The position numbers and the translations under genes were made by a program. 64,000 nucleotides of DNA from a bacterium (lineage in GTDB: Bacteria; SAR324; XYD2-FULL-50-16): NCBI GenBank assembly GCA_024275165.1, contig JAJRZQ010000003.1, positions 62,001 through 126,000 of the forward strand. Direction: 5' to 3'. Shown here piece by piece: positions 1 to 8,269 of this stretch; the first letter of the stretch is position 1, and every line of letters begins with the position of its first letter. Under the pieces are notes generated by a model, which did not search any database, was not told the DNA's origin, and saw only the letters and a program-made list of their open reading frames with translations.

Positions 1-195
1 AAAGCGACCTTAACCGGGGTGGTCTTTATGGGCACCAACCTACAAGGGGCGAATTTTAAAAACGCGGTGCTGATCAGCGCCGATTTTACGGGGGCGCAAC
101 TTCAAGGGGCGGACTTTGCCGGAGCGGATTTGAGTCAAGCGGTTTGGAGCGATGGAACAATCTGTGGGGACAATAGCATTGGAACCTGCAAATAA
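1..195 (+). CDS. Pentapeptide-repeat protein, C-terminal fragment
   Basis: The open frame runs in from the left edge and ends at TAA 193-195, giving 64 residues. Repeats of the A(D/N)(L/F)xG type are visible (LQGANF, ISADFTGAQL, LQGADFAGADL), the signature of pentapeptide-repeat proteins that fold as a right-handed quadrilateral beta-helix. The tail (CGDNSIGTC) has two cysteines eight residues apart, a common end for exported members. The N-terminus, any signal peptide and the role lie outside the window. Function cannot be assigned. Confidence 0.85.
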   Translation, partial: KATLTGVVFMGTNLQGANFKNAVLISADFTGAQLQGADFAGADLSQAVWSDGTICGDNSIGTCK

Positions 196-215
196 CGGGG
201 CATAGAAAAAAAAGC

Positions 216-1103
216 ATGAAACCACAGTTATTGATTCTTGCTGCCGGAATGGGCAGCCGCTACCAGGGGTTAAAACAGTTGGACGGGTTCGGCCCCGCAG
301 GGGAAACCCTCATGGAATATAGCCTCTACGATGCCCAGAAAGCGGGGTTTTCCAAGGTAGTCTTTGTTATCCAAGAATCCTTTGCCGAGGCCTTTCGGCA
401 GAAGATCGCCCTCCCTTATTCTAAGCTTTTAGAAACCGAAGTCGTTTATCAATCCATCGACCGCTTGCCCCCCGGGGCCGCTCCGGTTTCCGACCGCACC
501 AAACCCTGGGGGACCGGGCATGCGGTGTGGTGCGCCCAAAAAGCCCTAAGCGCTCCTTTTGCGGTGATCAACGCCGATGATTTCTACGGGTCGCAATCCT
601 TTCAACTCCTCGCTGATTTTTTGAGTCCGCAGGATTCGCATAGCCCCGAGTTTGCGCTGGCCGCTTACCGACTCAAGCAAACCTTAAGCGAGCAGAACCC
701 CGTAAACCGGGGGATTGTTCAGCATCAAGCGGGCAGGGTGACGGGCATAGAGGAGGCCATCGGTTTAAAGCTTGTAAACCATCAAGCACAAGACGAACAG
801 GGGCGGGTTTGGCCCCTAGACAGCCCGGTTTCGATGAATTGCTGGGGCTTTAGCCTAAAACTCTTTACTTTATTGGAACAAGAATTTTCTCTGTTTTTAA
901 AAACTCAAGGGAGGGAGCAAAACAGTGAATTTTTTCTTCCTGCCGTTGTGGATCAGGCCTTAAAAACCGGCGCGGCCCAGGTAAGCTTGCTGCAAAGCCC
1001 TGAAAGCTGGATTGGGGTCACCCACCGAGCGGACCGAGCAAGGGCAAAAAAGGCTTTAGCCCAGAGGGTTCAAAGGGGAGATTACCCCAGCCCCCTTTTG
1101 TAA
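216..1103 (+). CDS. Sugar-nucleotidyltransferase family protein
   Basis: A 295-residue NTP_transferase (GT-A-like) protein. The N-terminus carries the nucleotide-binding glycine loop LILAAGMGSRYQGLKQ (residues 5-20), and a metal/substrate loop AVINADDFYG lies near residue 120. Members transfer a nucleotidyl group to a sugar phosphate; this subfamily (GSRYxGLKQ) is usually annotated only as nucleotidyltransferase, and the substrate cannot be read from sequence. The start is ATG 216, 20 bases after the pentapeptide-repeat gene, with no clear Shine-Dalgarno. A 153-base gap follows. Confidence 0.8.
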   Translation: MKPQLLILAAGMGSRYQGLKQLDGFGPAGETLMEYSLYDAQKAGFSKVVFVIQESFAEAFRQKIALPYSKLLETEVVYQSIDRLPPGAAPVSDRTKPWGTGHAVWCAQKALSAPFAVINADDFYGSQSFQLLADFLSPQDSHSPEFALAAYRLKQTLSEQNPVNRGIVQHQAGRVTGIEEAIGLKLVNHQAQDEQGRVWPLDSPVSMNCWGFSLKLFTLLEQEFSLFLKTQGREQNSEFFLPAVVDQALKTGAAQVSLLQSPESWIGVTHRADRARAKKALAQRVQRGDYPSPLL

Positions 1104-1222
1104 TTCAGGGTTTTCAAGAGAAAAAAATAAGACTATAACTGAATGAAGAATCCCCCAAAAACCCCATCCCTAAACTTTTTCAGCTTTTCGGGGCGGGAAA
1201 TTCAATCCCGGACCCCCCACAA

Positions 1223-1234
1223 GCCCCTAGGGGC
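1223..1234. repeat. 12-bp palindrome in the gap before the EIIA gene
   Basis: The self-complementary GCCCCTAGGGGC is followed by an A/T-rich stretch (AAATTAATTTT). It could be a weak factor-independent terminator for the upstream nucleotidyltransferase gene or an operator; the loop-less palindrome makes a strong terminator unlikely. The rest of the 1104-1256 gap holds no gene I can support. Confidence 0.3.
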
Positions 1235-1256
1235 CTAAATTAATTTTCTAAGGCAC

Positions 1257-1727
1257 ATGCAACTCCATAAATACCTAAACCCCCAATTGATTGTAACGAA
1301 CCTGCAGGCAGGCAATAAGGAAGAAGCCCTCACCTTAATGGTACGCGCCTTGGCCCTGAACAAGGCTGAAATCATCGACCCCGGGAGCCTGCTCAACGCT
1401 TTGCTGGAGCGAGAAAAGCTCTCCACGACCGGTATCGGCGCCGGCGTTGCCGTGCCCCATTGCAAAAGCCCGCAGGTCAAGGATCTGGTCATTTTGCTGG
1501 CCTGTTCCCCTGAAGGGGTGGACTTCGCCGCCTTAGACAAGCAACCCTGTCATCTCTTTTTTCTTCTTGTTGCCCCTGAGGACTCGCAATCTGAGCATTT
1601 AAAAGCCTTGGCGAAAATCGCTCGCTACGCCAAAGACGCCGGCATTCGGGATCAACTGTTATCCAAGACCACGCCGCAAGAACTCTTCGACTTCATTGTC
1701 GAACAAGAAAAACAAGAGTCTGGATGA
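1257..1727 (+). CDS. ptsN: PTS EIIA component, fructose/nitrogen (PtsN-like) family
   Basis: A 156-residue EIIA domain of the mannitol/fructose/Ntr family. The phosphorylatable histidine is H68 in GIGAGVAVPHCKS, the family signature. PtsN proteins accept phosphate from a PTS phosphocarrier and regulate target proteins, usually in carbon/nitrogen or potassium control, without carrying sugar. No EIIB or EIIC gene is nearby, which supports a regulatory role. It overlaps the next gene by 4 bases (ATGA), so the two are probably translationally coupled. The name is by family; the exact subgroup (Ntr versus Fru) is not certain. Confidence 0.85.
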   Translation: MQLHKYLNPQLIVTNLQAGNKEEALTLMVRALALNKAEIIDPGSLLNALLEREKLSTTGIGAGVAVPHCKSPQVKDLVILLACSPEGVDFAALDKQPCHLFFLLVAPEDSQSEHLKALAKIARYAKDAGIRDQLLSKTTPQELFDFIVEQEKQESG

Positions 1728-2116
1728 CGCGCATTCTCTTAATAACCCATGGGGACTTAGGCAAGGTCTTTGTCGAGGTGGCGCAGGGGATTCTTAAAAA
1801 ATCGGTTGCCATCGACCTCTTGAGTTTTCAAGAGGAGCAAAGCCAAGAAGAGTTTTCCAAGGCCTTGCAAAAAATGATCGAACACTATCCACAAGAAGAC
1901 CAGATTTTGATCTTAACCGACCTGTTTGGGGGAACCCCCTCCAACCTCGCGATTCCCTACCTGGAAAAAAACCGCATTGAAGTGATTACGGGCCTCAACT
2001 TAGCAATGCTCTTGCATCTGGTCGCGGGCTGCAACACCAAATCCTTTATCGAGCTTTGCCAGGGGGCGCGCAAGGCGGGACTGGATTCGGTCGTGCGTGC
2101 CGGGGACTTCTTATGA
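1724..2116 (+). CDS. PTS EIIA component, mannose family
   Basis: A 130-residue EIIA-Man fold protein. The phosphorylation site is H9 in LLITHGDLG, and the family motif LTDLFGGTPSN lies near residues 65-75. In classical systems this domain passes phosphate to EIIB-Man; here no EIIB, IIC or IID gene is visible, so it is probably a free-standing regulatory EIIA. In other proteobacteria a similar single-domain protein sits with ptsH/ptsI or hprK, none of which is in view. Translational coupling on both sides (ATGA overlaps at 1724 and 2113) places it in a small operon with ptsN and a membrane protein. Confidence 0.85.
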   Translation: MTRILLITHGDLGKVFVEVAQGILKKSVAIDLLSFQEEQSQEEFSKALQKMIEHYPQEDQILILTDLFGGTPSNLAIPYLEKNRIEVITGLNLAMLLHLVAGCNTKSFIELCQGARKAGLDSVVRAGDFL

Positions 2117-2508
2117 ACGAACCAAACCCCTTACTCGCTCAGCGGTTCGCCGCTCGTTTGCTGAACTTGTGGGTTGTCTTTTGTGTTTTGGCGCTCATTC
2201 AGGCCGCAACGGGGTTGACGCCTCCCCCTGCTTGGCCTGCTTGGATCCTTTACGAGGGGCTGTGCATTCTTTTTGGCGGCCTCAGCCTGGGGCGATTTTT
2301 GCTCCGCTTGCGACTGCGCGCCAAGCCACAGCCACAGCCCCCCCTTTGGTGGTCGCCCCGCCCCCAAAACCCGTTACCTTCTAAGTCGCGGCTCCTGGGG
2401 CGGGAGTTGCTTTTATGGCTGCTTTTGCCTGGGGTGATTTTGAGCCTGCCCTTTGGTCCACCTTGGCATGACCGCCTGACTGGAGTGCGGCCCTACCAAG
2501 CTCCATAG
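2113..2508 (+). CDS. Small hypothetical membrane protein
   Basis: A 131-residue protein that I do not recognise. ATG 2113 overlaps the stop of the EIIA-Man gene by 4 bases and is preferred to the longer frame, which would lie inside that gene. Hydrophobic segments are visible at about residues 17-34, 45-63 and 95-112, separated by a basic, proline-rich loop (RLRLRAKPQPQP). Its coupling to two EIIA proteins hints at a membrane partner, but there is no EIIC-like sequence and no function can be assigned. Confidence 0.65.
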   Translation: MNEPNPLLAQRFAARLLNLWVVFCVLALIQAATGLTPPPAWPAWILYEGLCILFGGLSLGRFLLRLRLRAKPQPQPPLWWSPRPQNPLPSKSRLLGRELLLWLLLPGVILSLPFGPPWHDRLTGVRPYQAP

Positions 2509-2527
2509 GCAAGGGGGACTGTTCTTG

Positions 2528-3844
2528 ATGAAAAAGACCTTCCATATCCGTTGCCCCATTCACGGGACCATGCCCTTTACCGCCGCTGAAATGGCCTTGA
2601 TCAACAGCCGTTATCTGCAACGGTTGCGCAGCATTACCCAGTTGGGCTTTGCGGGTTTGGTCTTTCCCGGGGCGACCCATACCCGCTTCTCCCACTCCTT
2701 GGGGGCTTGCCACTTAGCCGGCAAGGTCTTTGATCAACTCCTGCAAAGCACTTCAGAGGAGTTGGAAGCTCATTACTCTTCTGATTCTCTCCAGTATTTC
2801 AAACGGCTTTTGCGCTATGCCGCCTTGCTGCACGATGTAGGGCACCCTCCCTTTTCCCACGCGGCGGAGCAGGCCTTGCCGGCCCTGGCTAAAGTCTCTC
2901 TCCCCGACTTTTTACAGGCAGAGGCGAATCGGCAAGCCACGCATGAAGACTTCACCTACGCGACTCTCTGGCAACTCGCCAAGGGGGAGGGGCTTTTATC
3001 CCAAGAAGAGGCCTACGATGTAATCTCTATTTTATCCAACAAGGTCAAACCAAGCCAACGGATGCTTTCGCAGGGGGGCAAGCCCTTGATTTTTTCTCTC
3101 CTCAGCCAATTGATCAACGGAGAGATTGACGTTGACCGCATGGACTACTTGCAACGGGATTCCTTATATGCCGGGGTGCCCTACGGGAAATTTGACCTCG
3201 AACGCTTGATCGGTAGTTTTTCCTGCTCTTTAGAGCCTTCCATCAACCGCTTTTTACTCACCTTAGACGCTGAAGACATCGCCACCTACGAAAACTTCAT
3301 GCTCGCCAGGATGCACATGTTCTACCAGATTTACTTTCACAAAACCCTGGGCGCCTTTACCCATTACATTACCCAAGTCTTTGCCCAAAAAGAAATCGAC
3401 CTTGCCTTTGACGGCACCTTGGAAAACTACCTTTCCATCAATGAAAACGGCTTGAAAGAAGAAATCCGCCAAGCAGCGAAAAGCAAAAAATGGGCACGAC
3501 GGATTCAGTTTAGAACCCCTGCCAAAACCCTGCTGCGGGTCAAGAATGGGGATCCGGCTCGTTTGGAAAAACTACGCAAAGCCCAAGAGATTTTACTCCA
3601 GCAGGGTCTGGAATGTTTCAGCGTTCACAGCTATAATCAATATAGCAGTCAACTCCAAGGCGAAGCCGTCAACCCCCACAGCGTGATGGTGGTGGAAAAG
3701 GAGTTGGGCAAACGGCGTTTTGCCCCTTTAGCCGAGCGCAGCAGCCTTTTGGGCACCCAGCCCAAACGCATTGAGGTGCATCAGCTTTATATCGTCAGCG
3801 AGCAACTCGACCAAGCTTTAAAAATTTTAGAAGAGAAGCTATGA
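2528..3844 (+). CDS. HD-domain phosphohydrolase (dNTPase/SAMHD1-like)
   Basis: A 438-residue protein of the dGTPase-like HD superfamily (COG1078 type). The metal-binding motifs are clear: RFSHSLGACHLA, then AALLHDVGHPPFSHAAE with the HD pair, then DRMDYLQRDSLYAG, the layout of dNTP triphosphohydrolases. Members hydrolyse dNTPs or related nucleotides; the exact substrate is unknown. ATG 2528 is chosen over TTG 2525 because an AGGGGGA ribosome-binding site at 2512-2518 is well spaced for it. The 3' end overlaps pyrC by 4 bases, which suggests co-expression with pyrimidine synthesis. Confidence 0.85.
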   Translation: MKKTFHIRCPIHGTMPFTAAEMALINSRYLQRLRSITQLGFAGLVFPGATHTRFSHSLGACHLAGKVFDQLLQSTSEELEAHYSSDSLQYFKRLLRYAALLHDVGHPPFSHAAEQALPALAKVSLPDFLQAEANRQATHEDFTYATLWQLAKGEGLLSQEEAYDVISILSNKVKPSQRMLSQGGKPLIFSLLSQLINGEIDVDRMDYLQRDSLYAGVPYGKFDLERLIGSFSCSLEPSINRFLLTLDAEDIATYENFMLARMHMFYQIYFHKTLGAFTHYITQVFAQKEIDLAFDGTLENYLSINENGLKEEIRQAAKSKKWARRIQFRTPAKTLLRVKNGDPARLEKLRKAQEILLQQGLECFSVHSYNQYSSQLQGEAVNPHSVMVVEKELGKRRFAPLAERSSLLGTQPKRIEVHQLYIVSEQLDQALKILEEKL

Positions 3845-4908
3845 AAAGCTTAACCCTAACCCGACCCGATGACTTTCACCTCCATTTGCGGGACCAACCC
3901 TTCTTAGAGGTAACCGTACCTCCAACGGCCAAGCATTTTGCTCGCGCCTTGGTGATGCCCAACCTCCAACCGCCGATTACGACCTTGGAAAAATTAGGTT
4001 ATTACAAAAAGCGCATCCTAGCCGCGGCCGAAGGGTATGACTTCACCCCCTTGATGACCCTGTACCTCACCGAACAAAGTGATCCTATGGAAATCAAGCG
4101 CGGCTTCGCAGAAGGCTTGGTCACCGCCGTAAAAATCTACCCCCAAGGAGCGACCACCCATTCGGAAGCCGGGGTGCGTGATTTAAAAAAAACCGACGCG
4201 GTTTTTCAGGTCATGGAGCAAATCGGGATGCCCCTCTCGATTCACGGCGAGGTAGTCGATCCGGCCATTGACATCTTTGATCGGGAGAAGGTTTTTTTAG
4301 AGCGGGTTTTGGCCCCTTTGCGGGCCGACTTCCCCGCCTTAAAGATCATCTTAGAGCATATCACCACCAAAGAGGCCGTCGACTTTGTAACCGAGGCCCA
4401 GGGCCCCATAGCGGCCAGCATTACGGCCCATCACCTGCACCTGGACCGCAACGACCTGCTGGCCGGCGGGATTCGCCCCCATTTTTATTGCCTGCCCATT
4501 GTCAAACGGGCAGAGCACAAAGAGGCTTTGATTGAGGCGGCCACGAGCGGCAACCCGAAATTTTTTCTCGGCACGGATTCGGCCCCCCATGCCCAAGCCG
4601 CTAAAGAGACGGCCTGCGGGTGCGCCGGGGTTTACTCCGCCCCCGTTGCCCTCGGGGCCTATTTAGAGGTCTTTGAGCAACGCGGGGCCTTGGATCGCTT
4701 CGAGGCTTTTGCGAGTTTTTACGGCGCCGACTTCTACGGCTTGCCTCGCAATCCGGGAAAGATCACGATGGTCAAAGAAGATTTAGAAGTACCGGAGTTT
4801 TTTGTTTACGGTTGTGAAGTGGTAATGCCCTTTCGGAGTGAGGCAAAGGTCGCCTGGAAACCCAAAGGGGATCAATTGTTTAAAGAAGAGGACTGGGAAG
4901 AGGAATAA
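3841..4908 (+). CDS. pyrC: Dihydroorotase, class II (homodimeric)
   Basis: A 355-residue enzyme that closes carbamoyl-aspartate to dihydroorotate, the third step of UMP synthesis. The metal ligands HxH are in FHLHLRDQ (H13, H15). The carbamylated lysine is in TAVKIYPQGATTHS near residue 98. The substrate loop and catalytic aspartate are in FFLGTDSAPH near residue 245. Length and motifs match the E. coli PyrC type rather than the multifunctional type. The start overlaps the HD gene by 4 bases (ATGA). The gene converges with an SDR gene only 16 bases away. Confidence 0.95.
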   Translation: MKSLTLTRPDDFHLHLRDQPFLEVTVPPTAKHFARALVMPNLQPPITTLEKLGYYKKRILAAAEGYDFTPLMTLYLTEQSDPMEIKRGFAEGLVTAVKIYPQGATTHSEAGVRDLKKTDAVFQVMEQIGMPLSIHGEVVDPAIDIFDREKVFLERVLAPLRADFPALKIILEHITTKEAVDFVTEAQGPIAASITAHHLHLDRNDLLAGGIRPHFYCLPIVKRAEHKEALIEAATSGNPKFFLGTDSAPHAQAAKETACGCAGVYSAPVALGAYLEVFEQRGALDRFEAFASFYGADFYGLPRNPGKITMVKEDLEVPEFFVYGCEVVMPFRSEAKVAWKPKGDQLFKEEDWEEE

Positions 4909-4921
4909 AACCTCGCTCAGA

Positions 4922-4940
4922 GGGTTATAGATTATAACCC
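4922..4940. terminator. Inverted repeat between convergent pyrC and SDR genes
   Basis: Perfect 8-bp arms GGGTTATA and TATAACCC flank a GAT loop. The hairpin covers the stop codon of the minus-strand SDR gene and lies 13 bases after the pyrC stop. It has no good T-run on either strand, so its role as a bidirectional terminator is only plausible. Confidence 0.35.
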
Positions 4941-5647
4941 CCGCTGACAATCAGGTTGCTGCCGGTGAGATAGGCGGATTCATCCCGCAAGAGCAAATCC
5001 AACAGGCAATAAAGGTCTTCATAGGTGCCTAAACGGCCTTGAGGGATCGAGTCACAGGGGTCGCCCGCTTCGGTGACGATGGTGTTGAACAGGTGCCCCG
5101 GGCTGATGACATTGGCGCTGATTTGATCTTGCCCCCATTGCTTGGCCAGGCTTTTTGTCAGGCTGATCAGGCCCAGCTTGGCGATGTGATAGGCAAAGGC
5201 TTCCGCGGAAGCGACCCGCTCCCCGTAGGCGTAGGCAAAGTTGATGATGCGGGCGTTGCCCTGGGCCTTTAATAGAGGGTAAAAGGCTTTGGAAAGCAAA
5301 AAAACCGAATCGAGGTTGTTGGCGATCACGGAGCGAAACTCCTCATAGGAAGTCTCTAAAATTGGGGCTTGGTGCCAATCCCCGACCACATTGATCAAGG
5401 CAAAGAGGCGGCCCCGTTCTCGCTCGACTTGCGCCCTCATCCGTTCCACCTGCGCAGGATCGGTAACATCGCCTTGCGCAGGGCGCGCTTGGGGGAATTC
5501 CGCTAAAATTTCGTCAATCCCTGAGCGGTTTTTTCGATAACCTAAAAAGACCTCCGCCCCGCAACCTAAAAGGTAGCGGGCCAGCCCGGCGCCGGTTCTC
5601 GTAGCCGCGGCGGTAATCAAAACACTTTTCCCCGCAAGATCCAACAT
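4925..5647 (-). CDS. Short-chain dehydrogenase/reductase, pteridine-reductase-like
   Basis: A 240-residue classical SDR. The Rossmann glycine motif reads VLITAAATRTGAGLA, and the active-site YxxxK is in AFAYHIAKLGL. A C-terminal signature NVISPGH and an end of the YLTGSNLIVSGGY type fit the family. The nucleotide loop aligns best with pteridine reductase/FolM-type SDRs (TGAAKRxG), except that the first glycine is alanine. ATG 5647 is chosen because GAAGGA lies 6 bases upstream; longer frames would reach into the purF leader. The substrate is unknown. Confidence 0.8.
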   Translation of the reverse strand: MLDLAGKSVLITAAATRTGAGLARYLLGCGAEVFLGYRKNRSGIDEILAEFPQARPAQGDVTDPAQVERMRAQVERERGRLFALINVVGDWHQAPILETSYEEFRSVIANNLDSVFLLSKAFYPLLKAQGNARIINFAYAYGERVASAEAFAYHIAKLGLISLTKSLAKQWGQDQISANVISPGHLFNTIVTEAGDPCDSIPQGRLGTYEDLYCLLDLLLRDESAYLTGSNLIVSGGYNL

Positions 5648-5733
5648 ACAAAATCCTTCATTGCCCCGAATGATAGAGGGCAAAAAAAATAAAATCCCTA
5701 AAAGGGAGTTTCGGTGATTGGCAATTTTTCCTA

Positions 5734-5746
5734 AGTTTGCCAAACT
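5734..5746. promoter_or_regulatory. 13-bp palindrome AGTTTGCCAAACT upstream of purF
   Basis: AGTTTG-C-CAAACT is a perfect odd-centred palindrome 35 bases before the purF start. A TTGGCAA at 5718-5724 forms a second inverted pair with TTGCCAA inside it. The identical 13-mer occurs upstream of nuoA at 7280-7292. This is consistent with a repressor or activator operator; the regulator is unknown. Confidence 0.4.
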
Positions 5747-5780
5747 GACCTTCTTTTTTCAAGCTCAGTTCAAGGGTCCT

Positions 5781-7253
5781 ATGTGTGGTGTATTTGGTAT
5801 AATTGGTCACCCTGAAGGCAAGCAGATCTTTCCTTCCGTATTGATGTCGCTGCAACACCGGGGGCATGACGCCGCAGGCATGGCCGGCTTGGTCGCCCGC
5901 GACCCCAACACCATTGACACGGTCAAGGGAGCGGGGAAAATTTCCGATATTTTAACCACCGAAGCTTTAGAAAAGTTTATCGGCAAGGGTTTTATCGGGC
6001 ATACCCGCTATTCGACCCGAAATGAGGCCAAAAGCCTTAGGGAGATTCACCCCCACTGGGCGCAATCCATGATGGGGCGGATCGTGATCGTCACCAACGG
6101 GGATTTGACCAACATGGATGAATTGCGGGCTCATGTCGCCCGCCAGAAAGTGAAGGTCTATACCCGCAACGACGCCGAGATGATCGCCGCCTTGATCAAT
6201 ATCGAGATGCGCCTTCACAACAAGCAGATGCCCGAAGCGATTGAGGCGGTCATGAACCAGGTCCAGGGAGGTTATGCCGCCTTGGTGATGAATGAGGACG
6301 ATGAAAAGCTTTATGCCTTTCGCGACCCCTGGGGGATTCGCCCCCTGCACCTTTGTGATTTTAAGATCAACGGCATCCGCTCTTGGGGGGTGGCCAGCGA
6401 AACCTGCGCCTTTGACATCATCCAACGCTTTAATCTGGCGAAGTATCCAGAACAAAAGGTTCAAGCCAAGGCGCGCGAGGTGCGCCCGGGGGAAATCTTG
6501 GTTTTGGGGGCCGAGGGGGCGCAAAGTACCAGTTCCTTTGCTCAAGCCCGTAAAGAAAGCATTGGTTGTGTTTTTGAGGCCATCTATTTTTCTCGCCCAG
6601 ACAGCAAAATGAGAAACGAGAGCTTTCAGGTCGTTCGCGAGCGCATGGGGGCAGAGCTTTTTCGTGAAAGACCGATAGACGCCGACCTCGTCGCCGCGGT
6701 GCCTAAGGGAGGAATCCCCGCGGCAGTGGGCTACGCCAAAGAATCGGGTTTGCCTTATTCCATCGCCATTTTAGAAGAACCCATCACCGGGGGGTTGAGA
6801 AGCTTCATCACCAACGCGAAAGACCGCCAAGCCTTTGCCCGCATGAAATATAGCGTCTTGTGCGATGTGGTGAAGGATCAACGGATTGTGGTCATTGACG
6901 ACTCCATTGTCCGCGGTACCACGGCCAAACTCTTGGTCAAAAGCCTTTTTCTCGCCGGCGCCAAAGAGGTGCATGTACGCATTCCCGCGCCGGCCTACGA
7001 CTACCCTTGCCACTACGGCATTGAGACCAAAGACCCCAAAAGCTTAATCAGCCATGGGCGCAGCGAAGAAGAAATCGGAAAGGTGTTGGGCTCCACCAGT
7101 TTGCATTACCTTTCTTTAGAGGGGCTGTATAAGGCGATTGGTCAAGATCGCCGTCTTTTTTGCGATGAATGCCTTTCCGCCAAAAGCCCCATTACAGGCC
7201 GCATGGTGACGCAACCCAATATAAACTCCCCTTCTATTTTGACCGAGCCGTAA
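5781..7253 (+). CDS. purF: Amidophosphoribosyltransferase
   Basis: A 490-residue enzyme that makes phosphoribosylamine from PRPP and glutamine, the first committed step of purine synthesis. ATG 5781 is chosen so that the N-terminal glutaminase begins MCGVFGIIG, with Cys2 as the nucleophile exposed after Met removal; the longer frame (5718) would bury it. Glutaminase motifs GHTRYST and the domain core are intact. The PRPP-binding loop VVIDDSIVRGTT is at residues 370-381. It is transcribed away from the SDR gene, with nuoA following after 119 bases. Confidence 0.95.
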   Translation: MCGVFGIIGHPEGKQIFPSVLMSLQHRGHDAAGMAGLVARDPNTIDTVKGAGKISDILTTEALEKFIGKGFIGHTRYSTRNEAKSLREIHPHWAQSMMGRIVIVTNGDLTNMDELRAHVARQKVKVYTRNDAEMIAALINIEMRLHNKQMPEAIEAVMNQVQGGYAALVMNEDDEKLYAFRDPWGIRPLHLCDFKINGIRSWGVASETCAFDIIQRFNLAKYPEQKVQAKAREVRPGEILVLGAEGAQSTSSFAQARKESIGCVFEAIYFSRPDSKMRNESFQVVRERMGAELFRERPIDADLVAAVPKGGIPAAVGYAKESGLPYSIAILEEPITGGLRSFITNAKDRQAFARMKYSVLCDVVKDQRIVVIDDSIVRGTTAKLLVKSLFLAGAKEVHVRIPAPAYDYPCHYGIETKDPKSLISHGRSEEEIGKVLGSTSLHYLSLEGLYKAIGQDRRLFCDECLSAKSPITGRMVTQPNINSPSILTEP

Positions 7254-7279
7254 AAAAATATAAAAAACCTTTCATCAAA

Positions 7280-7292
7280 AGTTTGCCAAACT
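7280..7292. promoter_or_regulatory. Second copy of the AGTTTGCCAAACT palindrome, upstream of nuoA
   Basis: Identical to the 13-mer before purF and extended here by one matching base on each side (AAGTTTG-C-CAAACTT, 7279-7293). It overlaps the proposed -35 hexamer of the nuo promoter, so a protein bound here would be expected to affect transcription. Confidence 0.4.
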
Positions 7293-7311
7293 TGTCTAAA
7301 CCCTATATTCT
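7283..7311 (+). promoter_or_regulatory. Putative sigma70-type promoter of the nuo operon
   Basis: TTGCCA (7283-7288) and TATTCT (7306-7311) are separated by 17 bases; an overlapping TATATT at 7304-7309 is an alternative -10. The surrounding 119-base gap is A/T-rich and no other gene is seen there. The start of transcription would be about 55 bases before nuoA. Confidence 0.45.
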
Positions 7312-7372
7312 CGCCACTGTTTTGAGCCTTGTTCATACGAAACTGAAACTAGACCTTTTTTGATAGGGAATC

Positions 7373-7774
7373 ATGCTCGCAAATTTTGGCTACATCCTCA
7401 TTTTTCTTTTGGTCGGCGCCGCCTTTGTGGGGCTGAATGTCGTGATCGCCATCCTTTTAAGCCCCTATGCGCCCAGCGAAGAGAAAAGCAAGATTTACGA
7501 TTGCGGCGAGCGCGCGATTGGAACCGGTTTTGTCCAGTTCAATATGCGATTTTACCTGGTCGCCTTGGTTTTTGTGATTTTCGATGTGGAAATCGCGTTC
7601 ATGTACCCCATTACCGCCGTCTTTAAGGAAATGCTGTTTAGCGGCTGGGGCTGGCTCGCCTTTGTGGAGATTTCCCTTTTCGTCATTATTCTTTTGGTTG
7701 GCTTTGTATACGCATGGAGCGTTGGCGGCCTGGATTGGGTCCGCAAGGAAACCGGTACTAAGGAGGGAAGCTAA
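7373..7774 (+). CDS. nuoA: NADH-quinone oxidoreductase-type subunit A
   Basis: A 133-residue membrane subunit of respiratory complex I, with three transmembrane helices. The conserved loop [11 protein letters not shown] and the segment [18 protein letters not shown], with the acidic FDVE pair, are typical of NuoA. It starts the operon; AGGGA lies 4 bases before ATG. Gene order then follows the standard A-B-C-D-H-I-J-K-L-M-N series. Confidence 0.95.
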   Translation: MLANFGYILIFLLVGAAFVGLNVVIAILLSPYAPSEEKSKIYDCGERAIGTGFVQFNMRFYLVALVFVIFDVEIAFMYPITAVFKEMLFSGWGWLAFVEISLFVIILLVGFVYAWSVGGLDWVRKETGTKEGS

Positions 7775-7778
7775 GCCC

Positions 7779-8267
7779 ATGAAACGAAATCTATTAAACA
7801 CCCTGCCCGACGGAGTGGTGATTGCCACGGTGGATGACCTCTTGAACAAGGCTAGGGCCAACAGTCTATTTTATCTGCTCTTTGGCCTCGCTTGCTGCGG
7901 GATCGAGATGATGCAGACCGGTGGCCCCCGAGGCGACTTGGATCGCTTTGGCTCCGTGCCCCGCGCCACCCCTCGTCAAGCGGATTTGATGATTGTCGCG
8001 GGTACCGTGACCTTGAAAATGGCGGCCCGAGTCAAGGCCCTGTACGAGCAAATGCCGGAGCCGAAATATGTAATCAGCATGGGGAGCTGTTCGAATTCCG
8101 GCGGGCTCTTTCAACCCGGTTACTCGGTATTGCACGGGGTGGATCGGGTGATTCCCGTTGATGTGTACCTGCCCGGTTGCCCCCCTCGCCCCGAGGCCTT
8201 GACCAGCGCCTTGATCGAGATCCAAAAAAAGATCAAGGCGGAAAAATACCTAAGGAAGCAAGCCTAG
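7779..8267 (+). CDS. nuoB: NADH-quinone oxidoreductase-type subunit B (N2 cluster)
   Basis: A 162-residue subunit carrying the terminal [4Fe-4S] cluster N2 that hands electrons to quinone. All four ligands are present: the C39-C40 pair in [10 protein letters not shown]104 in MGSCSNSGG and C134 in [13 protein letters not shown] 7779 is chosen because an AAGGAGG ribosome-binding site lies at 7760-7766 and the longer frame would overlap nuoA. It is separated by 4 bases from nuoA and 2 from nuoC. Confidence 0.96.
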   Translation: MKRNLLNTLPDGVVIATVDDLLNKARANSLFYLLFGLACCGIEMMQTGGPRGDLDRFGSVPRATPRQADLMIVAGTVTLKMAARVKALYEQMPEPKYVISMGSCSNSGGLFQPGYSVLHGVDRVIPVDVYLPGCPPRPEALTSALIEIQKKIKAEKYLRKQA

Positions 8268-8269
8268 TC

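Noticed and set aside
2056..2112. Longer N-terminus for the small membrane protein
   Set aside because: It would lie inside the EIIA-Man gene; the ATGA overlap at 2113 is the pattern used by its neighbours.
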